A stretch of DNA of 64,000 nt from Diphasiastrum complanatum (GCA_029204225.1 CM055109.1:31276370-31340369); one strand, 5' to 3'; positions 1 through 11,117 are shown, counted from the stretch's first letter. Notes: generated from the sequence alone by a model not told the origin. Program-made: numbers and translations.

Positions 1-607
1 CTATGGAAACCATTTATAATGATTTACATATTTGGGCCCAAGGTTCAAAAACATGAGCCACGAAGGAAAAGGTAAAGGACCTTGAAGGCCAAAAATATTA
101 GCCTCTCAAGGGAGTTAAACAACCTTGAAGGGCAAACAAAATTAACAATGCTGAAGCAAAACCTTCAAACTATGTTCAAATGTCAACATCTCTGAAGGAC
201 TAACTTCAACTCTTGTTCAACCAACAACAAGAAGTCTATACAACATCAAGTGACATACACTTTGTCACCGCCCATCCATAGAGTCATTAACAACTCATCT
301 CCATGCACCAAACTTGTCTATATCAATTCGACTAATAAGGCCTCCTACGATAGCATCCCAATACCACTGACTATTGCACTCGACTCTCCGTAGCACTCAT
401 CTTTATGGCCAGAGACACATCTTGGCTATGCACATGCTCATACCACCCCACCAACTCCTAGATAAATTGAATGAATTAAACGGCTCTCCCACTGTTACAG
501 CCATATTCAACTAAGGACATGGAATAGTCCTAATATGGTAGACCGGTTTTCCAGTGTTCGAGATTATCGGTCACGCCTAGATTTTATTCCACATCGAGGC
601 TTGTTGG
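1..607. other. Degenerate repeat DNA, no gene
   Basis: No supportable coding region. Positions about 320-490 resemble positions about 2745-2895: both carry the same run of short phrases (for example 'actattgcactcg' / 'accattgcacttg' and 'gcactcatctttatggc' / 'gcactcagctttatggc'). The two stretches are therefore diverged direct copies of one repeat, probably internal sequence near the 3' end of a minus-strand LTR element (see 2550-2566). Confidence 0.4.
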
Positions 608-806
608 TGACTAATGACCTTGAGAGAACTCAGACATTCTAATTGAGACATATGGAGTAGTGCATGTATATGTGATGGATATAGAGAGGAGGAATGGATG
701 AAGAGCTGTGACCTATTTATAGTTGACCTGCATGGGGATTGCATGTGCTCATGCACATGATCCTACGCTCTATATATTGAGGTATTGATCATCCCATCGA
801 CGACTG
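608..806 (+). repeat. LTR-like direct repeat, copy 1
   Basis: About 195 bp are repeated in the same orientation at 1989-2185 with only scattered differences. The segment holds a 'ctatttatag' and a 'ctatatattgag' box and a 'gcatgtgctcatgcac' palindrome. It resembles the LTR that precedes the primer site at 61815, so it is probably a piece of LTR family K. The TG..CA ends cannot be fixed. Confidence 0.5.
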
Positions 807-1988
807 ATTGGTTTACCAAATACCATTTTGTTATGGATTGGATCAGTGGAATAAATTTTTGATATATGTCCAGAAATGTTTGTATAAGTCAGCCTAATCT
901 TGGTTTGTGCACTAAGACGTGAAGTAGGTTGATTGGTTGAAGGAATTTTGTTAATGAAAGTATGATGGTTGGAAAACTTGTGATGTGGAATTATTCACTT
1001 TAGAGATTTCCCAGATATGTTGTTTACTCAAGAGAAATAAAATTCTTCTGTAGCTGAGTTACAAGATTCTCAATGAGATAAGCGAGTAACATACGTGGAT
1101 TTTGGAGGAGTCTGCCAGATAATGACATATATGTTTGTGTACTGGGTCATAGTGAGATTATTCTCATATGTGCACAGTCAATCTTGTTTGTATCTACTAT
1201 GTATTCCTGGTTGCTAAGGTTATCTGGTGCACTTAACCTAGTTGGTGAACATAGACATATGATCAAGTATTGTGTTTAACAATTACTTGCAGAGTTAACA
1301 GATCTGTTTTGATAGATCGATTAGTTAACTTAAGAGTGATTTGGATATAGATCTAACTGTGGTGTTGTACTAGTACAATTAATCTAAACCATGAGCAATT
1401 AACTTGAGTAGTTGATTTACTCCTGTGGAAGTTAATTGGTAAAACGGACAATGTGAAGAGATTTCACCGGAAACTGTTTCTTTTGGGTGTATTGCTTATA
1501 AGACACATAATTTATGAGTCATTTGGATTCATCAAGGAATTGTGTGCATAGGATACAGAATCCTTGGATGAGTTTTTCTCACTTTAGAAATAAACTTGAT
1601 TCATTAGTAATAGTATCTTTGTGAACTCAATTAACTTGATCCTAATAGTTCCAAGAATGGTAAACTGAATTTTTGAAATTCAACAGAACTTTGTATCTCT
1701 AGATGTGGTTGACGGTTATTATAATGGTCTTTAGTTACTTGGTTGATTGTAGAATTTAAAACTCATGATTTGATCAAGAATCGGGTTGGAAGAATATTTT
1801 TGGAATCTAGTATTTTTCCTTGTGGAAAAGATTTTAGAATGATTCTTATATTTCCTGAGTTGTATGTTGTTCATATACTCCAATATCTTTCAATGATAAA
1901 GTATGGTTTTGGAATCCTGTAAATTATGATTGACAAATAATAAGATTCTAAATGTTTATGATTGACGGATCATAAATTGATATTTAAA
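807..1988. other. AT-rich spacer, no gene
   Basis: About 1.2 kb lie between the two LTR-like copies. I see no long open frame and no recognisable protein. It may be the remnant interior, leader or 3' LTR flank of the element represented by the two repeats. Confidence 0.4.
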
Positions 1989-2340
1989 GACTAATGACCT
2001 TGAGAGGACCCAGACACTCTAATTGAGACATATGGAGTAGTGCATGTACATGTGACGGATATAGGCAGGTGGAATGGATGAAGAGTTGTGACCTATTTAT
2101 AGTTGACCTGCATGGGATTGCATGTGCTCATGCACATGATCCTACTCTCTATATGTTGAGGTAGTGATCATCTCGTCGATGACTTGGGTCTAGGTTACTT
2201 GTTCTCTTCTCCTTTTCTTTCACATGGCATGGCTTGGGGGCTACATCCAGGAGGATTCTCCAGGAGGGATCTAGGATTGGTTGGGTGGTTTGCTCCACTG
2301 TCTCTCTTCTTGTGTTTTTCTATCCTCATCTTAGGGGTTT
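1989..2340 (+). repeat. LTR-like direct repeat, copy 2 (family K)
   Basis: The first ~195 bp copy 608-806. The rest continues with 'ttggttgggtggtttgctcc', which matches 'ttggttgggtggttgctcc' at about 61733 just upstream of a primer-binding site. This makes the segment the R/U5 part of a plus-strand family K LTR. It is cut off before any primer site. Short ORFs here (64 aa and less) are not genes. Confidence 0.5.
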
Positions 2341-2344
2341 TTTC

Positions 2345-2549
2345 CTACTGGTCTTTACACCCACCCTTATATACATAGAACAAGTGGCTCAAGTGGGTCT
2401 CACCTCAAGCACAATCCATGCTTAAATTTGTAATACGAGGTAGCATGAGGTGTTGACACATGACACTATAAATGTCAACAATGTCTCATGGTGAGGCCAT
2501 CACCTCAAGGTATATCATTATAGTTAATAACACATTACAGTTAATGACA
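2345..2549 (-). repeat. 5' part of a minus-strand LTR
   Basis: Read on the minus strand, a purine-rich run (2550-2566) is followed directly by TGTCATTAACTG, the expected start of a 3' LTR. A TATA-like 'tgtatataaggg' lies about 190 bp in, near 2362-2373. Part of it is repeated in plus orientation order at 2895-3000, so the area is internally duplicated. The distal end was not found. Confidence 0.45.
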
Positions 2550-2566
2550 TTCTCTCCCCCTTAAGG
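2550..2566 (-). promoter_or_regulatory. Polypurine tract
   Basis: The minus strand reads CCTTAAGGGGGAGAGAA, immediately before the LTR start TGTCATT. This is the usual plus-strand priming site of an LTR retrotransposon on the minus strand. Confidence 0.55.
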
Positions 2567-4169
2567 ACTTCTTTCTCAAAGTAGCAATCTTGAAAACCTC
2601 AATCTAAAGTTCGCCTCTTTCTCTTAAATATTCTCCAACGTACCTTTTCAACGAAGCATTCATCACTTGACATTGTGTCGTCACCTTATGGAGATCAACT
2701 AATGTCGTAGTAATTGGTATTATAGCTATCAACACCAAAGCATCCTACAATAACTGACCTCATACAACCGACCATTGCACTTGGCTCTCACAAGCACTCA
2801 GCTTTATGGCTAAAAAATTACATCTTGACTATTCACATGCTTGTACCATCCACCAACTCTTGAGTAGACTAAATGAATAATAAAGAGTTTTCCTACCTCT
2901 TATACATAGTACAAGTGGGTCCCACCTCCAGCATGATGATTTGTGGCATGAGGTGGCTTGAGGTTCTAGCATGTGGCAGTGGAAAGTTGGCAAAAAGGGC
3001 CTTGAAGGTTAGCATTCAACTTTTCTCCAAGCATTAAAAAGTCTCGGAGAGCACTTTTCAATAGAGCAATGATCCCACAATGGCAAACAATATTCTTAAG
3101 CATGCATAAGGGGATTCAAGTTCATGGTTTTATAAAAGTAGAATCTAGCTCTTAACCAAGACGCCAAGCATCACTATATTTATAACACATTTTTAGAAAT
3201 AGTGATCTTTGATATGATTTTGATATTTGAAAAAAAATAATTGCCACTTTTTATAATGTGGATGGACTGTATCTCCTAAGTGACGAGGAGAATAATGTTT
3301 GCATTTATTCACATAATTTACAAGGGTTGCCAATGACATCGTAACTAAGACCCATGGCAATGTGGGTTCCACTTTCATCCAAAGGTGATGAAGGCCTTGA
3401 GAACAATAATAGCTCAAAGAAAACGATATCTCAAGGCACCTAGGCACCTAGGGCGCACCACATTGAGATGTCATACCCAATTGGGAATATGTTCATTCAT
3501 GTCCAAGTGCAATTTGCAGGCATTAAAATGCAAATAGAAGAGCTCTACCAACCAAGCCACCCTTCTAGGCAATAGCCACAATATTTTGGTGCCAACTTAG
3601 CTAATTCAACTACCTTTTCTGTAAGTTGTCCAATAAGTGGTGAGTTGGTTAAGGTCTCCTTTCCTCTTGATTGAGGTTGAGAGTTTGACTTTAATCCACA
3701 ACACAAATGAGGACACCTAAGAAAAAACCAATAATTAGCTTTGTTTTGTACAATGTACATCTCGTAGTAAGGCCAAGCAAGGTTCAAAAAGTTCCAAACT
3801 TTGTGCACAAGTAGCATTGTATCTTCAACTGGGACATATTGAAATGGTGAGCAAGCCAAGCCTAGATGAGGAATAGAGCCCCTAGCCCCTTGGATGAGTC
3901 CAAAATTGCCCACCATATTCACTAGGAGTGTTGGGAATGCATTGTTTGGCCAAACACTACTTGGGACTTACTAGTTATGGTTAGAGCTAGTCCAATCCAA
4001 GGCACAAGTCCAACTCTTATGAAACTACACTACTTTTGGACGCCAGTAGCACAAGATTTAAAAAGGGCTTTGTGTAGGGCCCATTGTTTCACGAGGTGGT
4101 ACGTGGACTGTTCTAGTTATTGTTTGTACGAGGTATCACATCCTATTCCTTTTATGCTAGATCGAGATC

Positions 4170-4172
<3 letters not shown>
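2567..4172. other. Degenerate retroelement/intronic DNA, no gene
   Basis: No protein family was recognised in either strand. Residual gypsy-like C-terminal coding just upstream of the polypurine tract is possible but full of stops. By position this lies in what would be the first intron of the kinase gene on the minus strand. Open frames of 84 and 125 aa on the minus strand here have no recognisable motif. Confidence 0.4.

Positions 4173-4214
<42 letters not shown>
4173..4214 (+). repeat. (CT)21 microsatellite
   Basis: An uninterrupted CT dinucleotide tract of 42 bp. In the minus strand it is GA-rich and lies within the inferred first intron of the kinase gene. Confidence 0.95.
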
Positions 4215-4217
<3 letters not shown>

Positions 4218-4422
4218 CTCTAATTGACATATATTAGTTTTGATGGTTTTATGAAAGCCTAGAAGCAACATGCACTGATCTCACAATACAAATACTACTT
4301 TCTCTCGCTGCCTGTGAAAAGAAAAGCTCACTTGTCTCGGAGAATCATTGATTGCGATCAAGGGACTAAAAGACAGGATGAATAAAGATACAGACATATA
4401 CGTGAGCACGCGGGTGGTGTAC

Positions 4423-4595
4423 CTGGTTGGAAGACGATGCAGGTGAGCCACGAGTTCTGTAGAAAATTTAGGATCATTGACGTGCTCATACCCTTCGTCA
4501 GCTAACCTCTTTGAGATCCTGGTAAAAATTTCATACTTCATTCTTCGTGATGGATTTTCTGCATGCTGCTGCTCTACAGTCGCTTGGTCTTCCAT
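4423..4595 (-). CDS. Exon 1 of an ACT-domain STY-type protein kinase gene (partial)
   Basis: The frame from the ATG at 4595 gives 57 residues plus two bases, then AG|GTAC, a normal splice donor (GT at 4421-4422). The last 38 residues align without a gap to the N-terminus of plant STY8/STY17/STY46 kinases (Raf-like ACT kinases, cytosolic Ser/Thr/Tyr kinases that phosphorylate chloroplast transit peptides). The shared pattern is E-[IV]-F-x3-[IL]-x2-R-L, P-x-F, [ED]-L, H and ending R-L-P-x-R. In the family the next residues are YALDVN, which is where exon 2 should begin. Those residues, the ACT domain and the kinase domain are not found in the remaining 4.4 kb to the left, so intron 1 is long or the gene is a fragment. 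A GTG in frame upstream (4640) is not a likely start because a stop precedes it. Family assignment is by eye. Confidence 0.7.
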
Positions 4596-5480
4596 CGTAT
4601 CTATGTCCTCCTGCACAGTACCGACAGCAATCTGGATCACTTACTACGGTTGAGGATAGACGTGTCGTGCAACAAGCTGCTGTTTGCAACCAGCTCTATA
4701 TATTTTGTACAATGGTGAACGTTATACACAAATACGAAAGGTGGTTATTAGATTGAGCTGCCCGTGCTAAACAGAAATAGAGCTGTAATGCCCGTGAGTT
4801 TCAGATTCTCAGAGGTGTATCTGCAACCCTGCAAGTGATTACATGTGATTACTGAGTGATTACATGTGATTATGTTCAATCCAGCGACTCCATGCGTTAC
4901 TCGGGAATTAAGATGTTGAGACCCAACACTAAATCTGCATTTGCATAGAGGTAAATCACTTGTTAGAGAGTAGCTGTTCTTGATCTGGCAAACTAATCTA
5001 ATCCGTCAGCAGATCTACTCTCCGTCTAGAATAATCGATTTAGTGTTGTAGTGAAATCGCTTTACTCACGGACAATGCTTAAAAAACTCTGGTTTCCGAT
5101 AGTTGTTCCCGCAGACAAGGATTTGAACGGGACATTTGCATAGCTATGAAAGAATACTCCTCTTTAAGATGACTATGACACGTACGTTTGGTTGCTGCGG
5201 TATAAAAGTTGCATATGCTCTCTACTGTTCGCTGGCTCTCATCAGCAAATTACGCATCGTTTTCCTGCGAAGTCAAATCTCCATCACCACGACAATCCGC
5301 CTTCCGCACCTCTCTCTCTCTCTCTATCGCGCGCGCGCTCTCTCTGCGTGTCTCTCCCTCTCTCGCTGTGTCGAACTACTCGAAGCTCGCTCGCGTTTCT
5401 GTCGTCGCTGCTTATTATTTTAGTCTCTTTTAACTTTCCGTTAGCTTGGGGGGTCGAAGTTCTGTTCACCACACCTAAAA
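4596..5480 (-). promoter_or_regulatory. Upstream region of the kinase exon
   Basis: On the minus strand a TATA-like TATATA lies at 4697-4703, about 100 bases before the ATG, which would leave a 5' leader of roughly 70 bases. Further upstream are a 21-bp tandem repeat (4834-4875), a GC-richer block with a GA/CT tract and GCGCGCGC (5309-5375), and no transposon coding. The base composition differs from the surrounding AT-rich retroelement DNA. The start site is inferred. Short ORFs of 60-97 aa over the CT tract (5136-5485) are low-complexity shadows. Confidence 0.4.
4834..4875 (+). repeat. Two tandem 21-bp repeats
   Basis: 'agtgattacatgtgattac' plus two bases occurs twice back to back with a difference at the end of the second copy. 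It lies upstream of the kinase exon. Confidence 0.8.
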
Positions 5481-6740
5481 AGTAGCCCTATCCGTATCTA
5501 AATGGGAATATGGCCGTATCTAACTCCAACAACGCCCCTTGGCCCTTGGGAACTAGAGGGGTCACTTTTATTGGGCTGAGGTGGCACGAATACCCAACAT
5601 TGATATGACAAGGAGTTAGAGTTTATGGATACCCCACGTGTCCTTGCTAACAATGCTCATTGCCTTGTTTTGACATGAAAGTTGGAACCCAACATTTTGA
5701 AATATTTTATTTTGCCATTTTGGTACTCAAGCATGTAGGTTCATTTGCGAGTTTCTTGTGGGCACACTATGTAGGGGGCCCACTACATGCTAGTCACAAT
5801 ATTTCTAAGTCAATATTCATAATATTTACAAGCTTTTTCAAGTTTATATGTATATGGTTTCTATAAGCTCTTTTTATAACACTTTACCACACCTGCATGA
5901 AACAAGTGTATTGACTCTCTCCTATGCCGAGGATTGACGGTAGGTTTACTTTTGGATGCATGGGTCTCAAGTTGGATTTGAAGTTGAGATTGTCATAAAA
6001 GAACTTGAGATCTCAATGCTCCTAAGATTTTATCATTTAGGCATGAACTATAAACAATTCTTTGACTCCATTGACAACTCACATATGTAGTGACCCACTA
6101 TGCAACTACTTGTTATTTGGATCAACCATTATTTCTTTGACTCCATTGTCAACTCTATGTAGTGGTCAATTATGCAACTATTGCGATTGTCTACCCAATA
6201 AAAGAACAATAGGTCTCAAAATGAAAGAATAATTCGAATGTTGGAAAATGATAGAAAAAAAACGATTGCAAATTAAAATGGTTTAAAAAAAGACTTTTTC
6301 CATAAACTCACCATGCATGATGTGTCAACTTTGAGCATATGATCAAGAGCCACGATAGCTTGCCACTTCACTACAAAGCTGAGAAGAGAAGAACATCCCT
6401 TTTGAATTGACAGGTTTTTTATTTCTATTTTCATATGACATGTAAGTGTTTTATTTTTTTTACCAAACCAAACAAATGATTTATTTATTATGTATGATTA
6501 AGATGTACAAAATCATCTCAAGGTCAGAATAGTAAGACACAATAGCATGACAAAATAGTCAGAGTTGTCAATCTATCTAGAAATTGGAAAAAATTCTCTC
6601 AAGTGTGCTTAGCAAGAAGATGATTTGAGATGATCACACCATGAATGAGCCTCCATTGCCACCTTGACATAAGAGTACATGTCATAATGATGCTTCCTCT
6701 GTTCGATTTCCATTACAAAATCTAGCAAAGAATACTAGTC
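5481..6740. other. Intergenic, no gene seen
   Basis: AT-rich sequence with no supportable coding region. A CCACGTGTCC G-box-like site lies near 5633. A short imperfect duplication ('tttgactccattg..aactca' about 6061 and 6135) is present. Nothing else recognised. Confidence 0.4.
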
Positions 6741-6999
6741 CATCTTCAAGATCCAAAGGATGCAAAACAATTAACCTAATTTTACCAAGATTTGGTAATC
6801 TCCACACATTGAAATGACATTGCTCAAATATGAACTAAGATATGTAAGGTAGAATAGAAGCATACTTCCTTGACGTCCCTTCAGCCTTGAGTCTTCAATA
6901 ACTTGCAAAAATAGATCCTTGGTGCCTTAAACATTGGGTTCCATCTTGATGGCTTTTTTTAGTTCCAAATTGTCAATTTCCACTTGATGTTGATGAAGC
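6741..6999 (-). pseudogene. Coiled-coil exon fragment, downstream half
   Basis: Read on the minus strand and joined across element A (removing one copy of the AAGC duplication), the frame of 10993-11117 continues here in phase with a charged, Leu/Lys/Glu-rich helix (residues like HQVEIDNLELKKAIK). It then meets a TAA at about 6927-6929; beyond that the same frame stays protein-like for about 30 codons. I do not recognise the family. It could be a host gene exon disrupted by element A or part of an older repeat. Confidence 0.3.
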
Positions 7000-7474
7000 T
7001 GTGAAGTTTTTAGCACGTGTGAACTTCACCACACACCCTACAGGATCTTACTGAGGTGTTGTGATTGTACAAGATTGATCAGAGAACAGTATACTTGAAA
7101 AATCTATGGTAAGAGCACAATGGCATACATCTGACTGAAACAACTAACTTCTTACTATGAGAATTGAATGTCAGAAATAATTCTAAGTGCTCAGTATGGA
7201 AAAAATAGGCTGCTCTCGAGTAGAGAGAGAAAATCAATGATGAAACACTCGGGTAGAGAGAGAATGAGTCCAAAACACCAAAATTTGATTATTCACAATG
7301 TGGCAAAACATGCCAAGATTTCCTACAGTGGAGTTGCATGGAAAGTCCACTTAACTGAGTTAACTCACCTACCAGAGATCCACATGTGTAATTGTATGCA
7401 TGGATATTGCATGTACTGCATGTCAACTCATAAAATTGCCTAGACATGTGTAGATCACATAAACCACTTTGCAT
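7000..7474 (-). repeat. Element A 3' LTR (5'-truncated)
   Basis: Matches 10263-10761 of the right-hand LTR closely, but lacks the U3 part (equivalent of 10762-10992) because a deletion joins it to RNase H at 7474/7475. It also lacks about 25 bp around 7326, flanked by a 'cctaca' repeat still present twice in the other LTR. The two 'tagagagaga' phrases found in LTR B are also present. Confidence 0.85.
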
Positions 7475-9487
7475 AACACTTTAGCTCCAAAAGTAGCATT
7501 TTGATCCATAAAACCTCCCTTGTTGTGGTTGTAAGAGATTTGTACTCAGATGATAAGGAAATAGTTGCTTGCTTCTTTGATAGCCAAGAAACCAAGTTCC
7601 TTCCAAGAAAAATAGTGTAAGCACTTGTGGATTTTCTATCCAACCTGTCTCCAGCAAAATCTGAATCAGAAAAAGCAATCAAAGTCAGATCTTCTCCCTT
7701 GTAGAATGATCCATAATCTAAGGTAGAAGATATATACCTCAAGATTCTTTTAGCCAACTTCTAGTGATATATCTTTGGATCCTGCATGTGTTGACTTAGC
7801 TTATGAACACTAAAGCTTAGATCAGGCCTAGTCACTGTTAACCATATAAGTGAGCCAATAAGACTCCTATAAAGAGTGATGTCCACAAAGGATTTTTCAT
7901 CATCTTTCATAGGAACTTTTACAATGTGCTCCATAGGTGTATCTATGCCTTCACAATTCTCCATTTAGAGTTTCTTGAGCATGGAAAGTGCATATCTACT
8001 TTGACTTATAAATGCTTGACCTCTCCAAAAATCTATTTCAAGGCCTAGAATATAGTGAAGAACTCCTAAGTCCTGCATCTTAAACTCACTACCAAGTGCA
8101 TGTTTAGTTCCTTCAACTAGCTTCTCATTATTTCCACAAAGAATGATATCATCAGAATAGATGAGAAGAATAATTACAAAATTATCTACAAACTTATAAT
8201 ACAAAGAAGGGTCATATTCACTTAGAAAAAATCCGAGTGATATGAGATAGGAGTTGAGCCTTGCATACCAAGACCTTGGTGCTTGTTTCAGTCCATAGAG
8301 ACTTTTGAACAAAAGACAAACTTTTGATTCATCACCTTGTTTCACAAAACCTGGAGGTTGCTCCATATAAATCTCCTCCTCAAGGTAACCATTGAGAAAT
8401 GCATTAGAAACATCAAGCTGGAACATACTCCAATTTGACATGCAAGAGATATGACTATTCTGATCGTTACCATTTTTGCAACTGGTGCAAAGGTGTCTTC
8501 ATAGTCAAGACATATGAGAACTAGCATCACTATCTATCCACCAGACTTCTTCATTCTTAAAAGAAAAAGATAAAAAAATAGACATCATTAATGAATCCTC
8601 TCTTTCACTCTCAACACCCTCACACTCATCCTCATTAGTAAGGTTAGCTTGCTTAGATTGGTTCTTCTTCTTGAAATAGTTTGATGCATAGTGTCCTTTC
8701 TTGCCACAAAAAAAACACTTGATCTTTGACAACTTCTTCTTGCCACTGGATGTTGCAGCTTGTGAAGACTGATCCTCACCACCTTCTTTGGATTTGTCCT
8801 TCTTGAAGTGTTGTTGACCTTTGCCCTTGCCTCTTGACTTGTCTATGATGAAGAGTGCTTTGTCATCTCCACCATCTTTCAATGAAAGTCTGTTGATCCT
8901 CTCAGCACCTTGTTCTCTTGCCTACTCTCTTCAGCAATGAGAACACCTTGCAGTGTCTCCAAGGATGGAAGATCCTCCCTGACAACATAAGTCTGCACAA
9001 TATTGTCATACTCATCTTGAAGTCCATTTAGAACTTCTTGAACAAGTTCAGTGTTCTTAAGAGCATCTCCAATACTGGCTAACTCTTGATGAAGATCCTT
9101 AACTCTCATTATATATGATGAAGCACTCTCATCTACTCTTTGATAACTTAGAAAGATTTGGTTTCTAAGTGTGAGCAATCTAGAAGTATTCTTGATTTCA
9201 TAGATTGTTTTTAGAGTATCCCAAGCTTCCTTGGTAGTGGTGCATGTACTGATCTCTCTTAACACTTCATTGGTTACATTCATTTTTATGAAATGAAGGG
9301 CAATTCTGGTTCTTTTGTGAAATGTTGCAGCTTCATTAGGTGCAGTAGGTTCTTCTTCAACTCCACTCATATTGTCCATTGCATCTTGTAGAATCAATAA
9401 TGATTTGATTTTGATCTTCCACATTGCATAATTGGAAGATGTTAATCTCTCACTGTGCTCCAAGAAATGTGAACCAGATGAAGACAT
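7475..9487 (-). pseudogene. Element A gag-protease-RT-RNase H remnant
   Basis: The start is the ATG at 9487. Gag (UBN2-type, with W-K-I-K-I and N-G-L-Q-D-E-Y-D-N motifs) runs to about 8880 and then shifts frame. The zinc knuckle CFFCGKKGHYASNY has lost its last Cys, and the protease active site reads WWIDSDASSHM (Gly to Asp). A deletion then fuses protease to the middle of reverse transcriptase near 8510, removing all integrase. RT follows (DVSNAFLNG, YGLKQAPRSW, YSDD at about 8155-8170) to a TAA near 7962, then RNase H (DSDFAGD, SLSS) with a TAG near 7760, ending at the LTR junction. Related to elements B and G in domain order and wording; a dead copy. Confidence 0.85.
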
Positions 9488-10250
9488 CTTCTCTATGAGA
9501 AATTCTAGTAATGACAAAGATGGAGTTGAAAGATGCTGCTTGCTATCTCAACCTAGGATCTAACATTGATGATGTCGATCCAACCTATGAAATCTAGCAA
9601 CAGATTGTGAGTACAAACTTTCAACACAAAAAATCAATCTATCTTGAATTTGGATCTTGCTTCAATCAGAAAAATGAAGCACATGCAAGTAAGAAGTCTA
9701 TCTCTCCCACGAGTTTCAAAGAACTGAAAAACTCTCTAGGAACTTACTTTCAACTCAAACACAATAATTTGTGTGAAATGAAAAGTCTAATAGCTTAGAT
9801 TGCTCACTTCTATCCAATTCTACTTGATTGACAGTATAAATTGATGAAATTGGTGAAAAGAACGGATGTGTGCTCACTTTGGCATATTCCACGAGCTGAG
9901 TACTCTCTCAAACTCTCTGATTGCCTAAAAATCTTCTAAAAACAAATCAAATTGATCTAGAAACTCAAGCAACACATTCTACTCTTCAATACCTATCCAA
10001 CAAGCTATAGAACATCAAATTTGGATCAATCCTTGAGAAGTAGCACTCAATTAATGAGGGCTGATTTCACATGTGTGAGCTCTCTGTCCATACAGGGCTC
10101 TGCTGGAGCAGATCAAGCTCATTTGGTCCACTTATGATCCAAAGATAGCTTGTTTCTCACTGAGTTTGAATCCCTCTCCCAAATCTGAGTTCCTGCAAGC
10201 AAAGGCACTGTTGTTCTGATGTATGCACCCTCACCTCTTCAAAGCATGAA
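9488..10250 (-). other. Element A untranslated leader
   Basis: Non-coding sequence between the primer site and the gag ATG, about 760 bases. The 63-aa plus-strand ORF at 9607-9798 has no recognisable content. A 'ttcacatgtgtgag' E-box-like palindrome lies at about 10068-10081. Confidence 0.6.
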
Positions 10251-10262
10251 GCTCTGATACCA
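10251..10262 (-). promoter_or_regulatory. Primer-binding site of element A
   Basis: The minus strand reads TGGTATCAGAGC, complementary to the 3' end of plant initiator Met-tRNA, directly abutting the LTR end. Confidence 0.9.
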
Positions 10263-10992
10263 TGTGAAGTTTTTAGCATGTGTGAACTTCACCACACACC
10301 CTACAGAATCTTACTGAGGTGTTGTGATTGCACAAGATTGATCAGAGAACAATATACTTGAAAAATCTATGGCAAGAGCACAATGGCATACATCTGACTG
10401 AAAAAACTAACTTCTTACTATGAGAATTGAATGTTAGGAATAAATCTAAGTGCTCAGTACGGGAAAAATAGGCTGCTCTCGAGTAGAGAGAGAAAATAAA
10501 TGATGAAACACTCGGGTAGAGAGAGAATGATTCCAAAACACCAAAATCTCATTATTCACAATATGGCAAAACATGCCAAGATTTCCCTACACGAGAGAGA
10601 CTCGAATTCCTACAATGGAGTTGCATGGAAAGTCCACTTAACTGAGTTAACTCACCTATTAAAGATCCACATGTGTAACTGCATGCATGGATATTGCATG
10701 TACTACATGTCAACTCATAAAATTGCCTAGACATGTGTAGATCACAGAAACCACTTTGCATGTTGCATGCACTGATTGCATGTGGCTTGCATGCATACAG
10801 AAAGACATTGCATGCTATCTAAACTTTTGCATGTCATCAAAATTGAATCTACCTAACTCAAACTTGACCTATTCTAGAAGGTTATGTGCTCAATTTACAT
10901 ACCTTTTATGTACAACATAGATTACAATGGAAATAACCATGGACATGATCCCAAACTTGAGATAGGAAGATAATATTTTACTAATCTTCACA
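10263..10992 (-). repeat. Element A 5' LTR (complete, 730 bp)
   Basis: Bounded by TGTGAAG and CTTCACA with the primer site on its inner side. It contains 'gcatgtgtgaac' near the inner end and two 'actcg(a/g)gtagagagagaa' phrases (about 10476 and 10511) that recur in LTR B and, reversed, at 30900-31220. A 64-aa sense ORF present in both LTR copies is not judged a gene. Confidence 0.85.
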
Positions 10993-11117
10993 AAGCAGAC
11001 TAAGATCAACCTCTTCATCTTTCTTAAGAACATCATACCCCTTGCTCAAAAAAATATTTTTAGTTCTAAGATTCCCACCAATTGCCTGGATCCGCTCCTC
11101 CTCCTGCATTGCATCCT
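10993..11117 (-). pseudogene. Coiled-coil exon fragment, upstream half
   Basis: On the minus strand 'ATATCTTGTAG' (a splice-acceptor-like end at 11118-11119) is followed by an open frame rich in Glu/Lys/Asp that runs to element A and continues in phase at 6999. It encodes about 40 residues (EEERIQAIGGNL, FLSKGYDVLKKDEEVDLSLL). The family is not recognised; disruption by element A is inferred from frame continuity across the target duplication. Confidence 0.3.

Larger units (their letters stand above)
7000..10992 (-). mobile_element. Copia LTR retrotransposon 'A' (internally deleted)
   Basis: Complete outer ends: the plus strand begins TGTGAAG and ends CTTCACA, perfect 7-bp terminal inverted repeats, flanked by AAGC on both sides (6996-6999 and 10993-10996; a 4-bp rather than the usual 5-bp duplication). 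Order on the minus strand: full 5' LTR, primer site, leader, gag, zinc knuckle, protease, then directly reverse transcriptase and part of RNase H, then a truncated 3' LTR. Integrase and the 3' end (end of RNase H, polypurine tract and U3) are missing. It is not autonomous. Confidence 0.85.

Noticed and set aside
3545-3922. 125-aa minus-strand ORF as a continuation of the kinase gene
   Set aside because: It contains none of the YALDVN, ACT or kinase motifs expected downstream of exon 1.
5136-5485. Three overlapping plus-strand ORFs of 74-97 aa
   Set aside because: They run over a CT-rich tract in different frames, with no domain; the better-supported gene here is on the minus strand.
7079-7273. 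64-aa sense ORF in both LTRs of element A (also 10342-10536)
   Set aside because: Both copies lie in LTR sequence and share ancestry; composition is low-complexity Ser/Tyr/Phe. No evidence of a protein.
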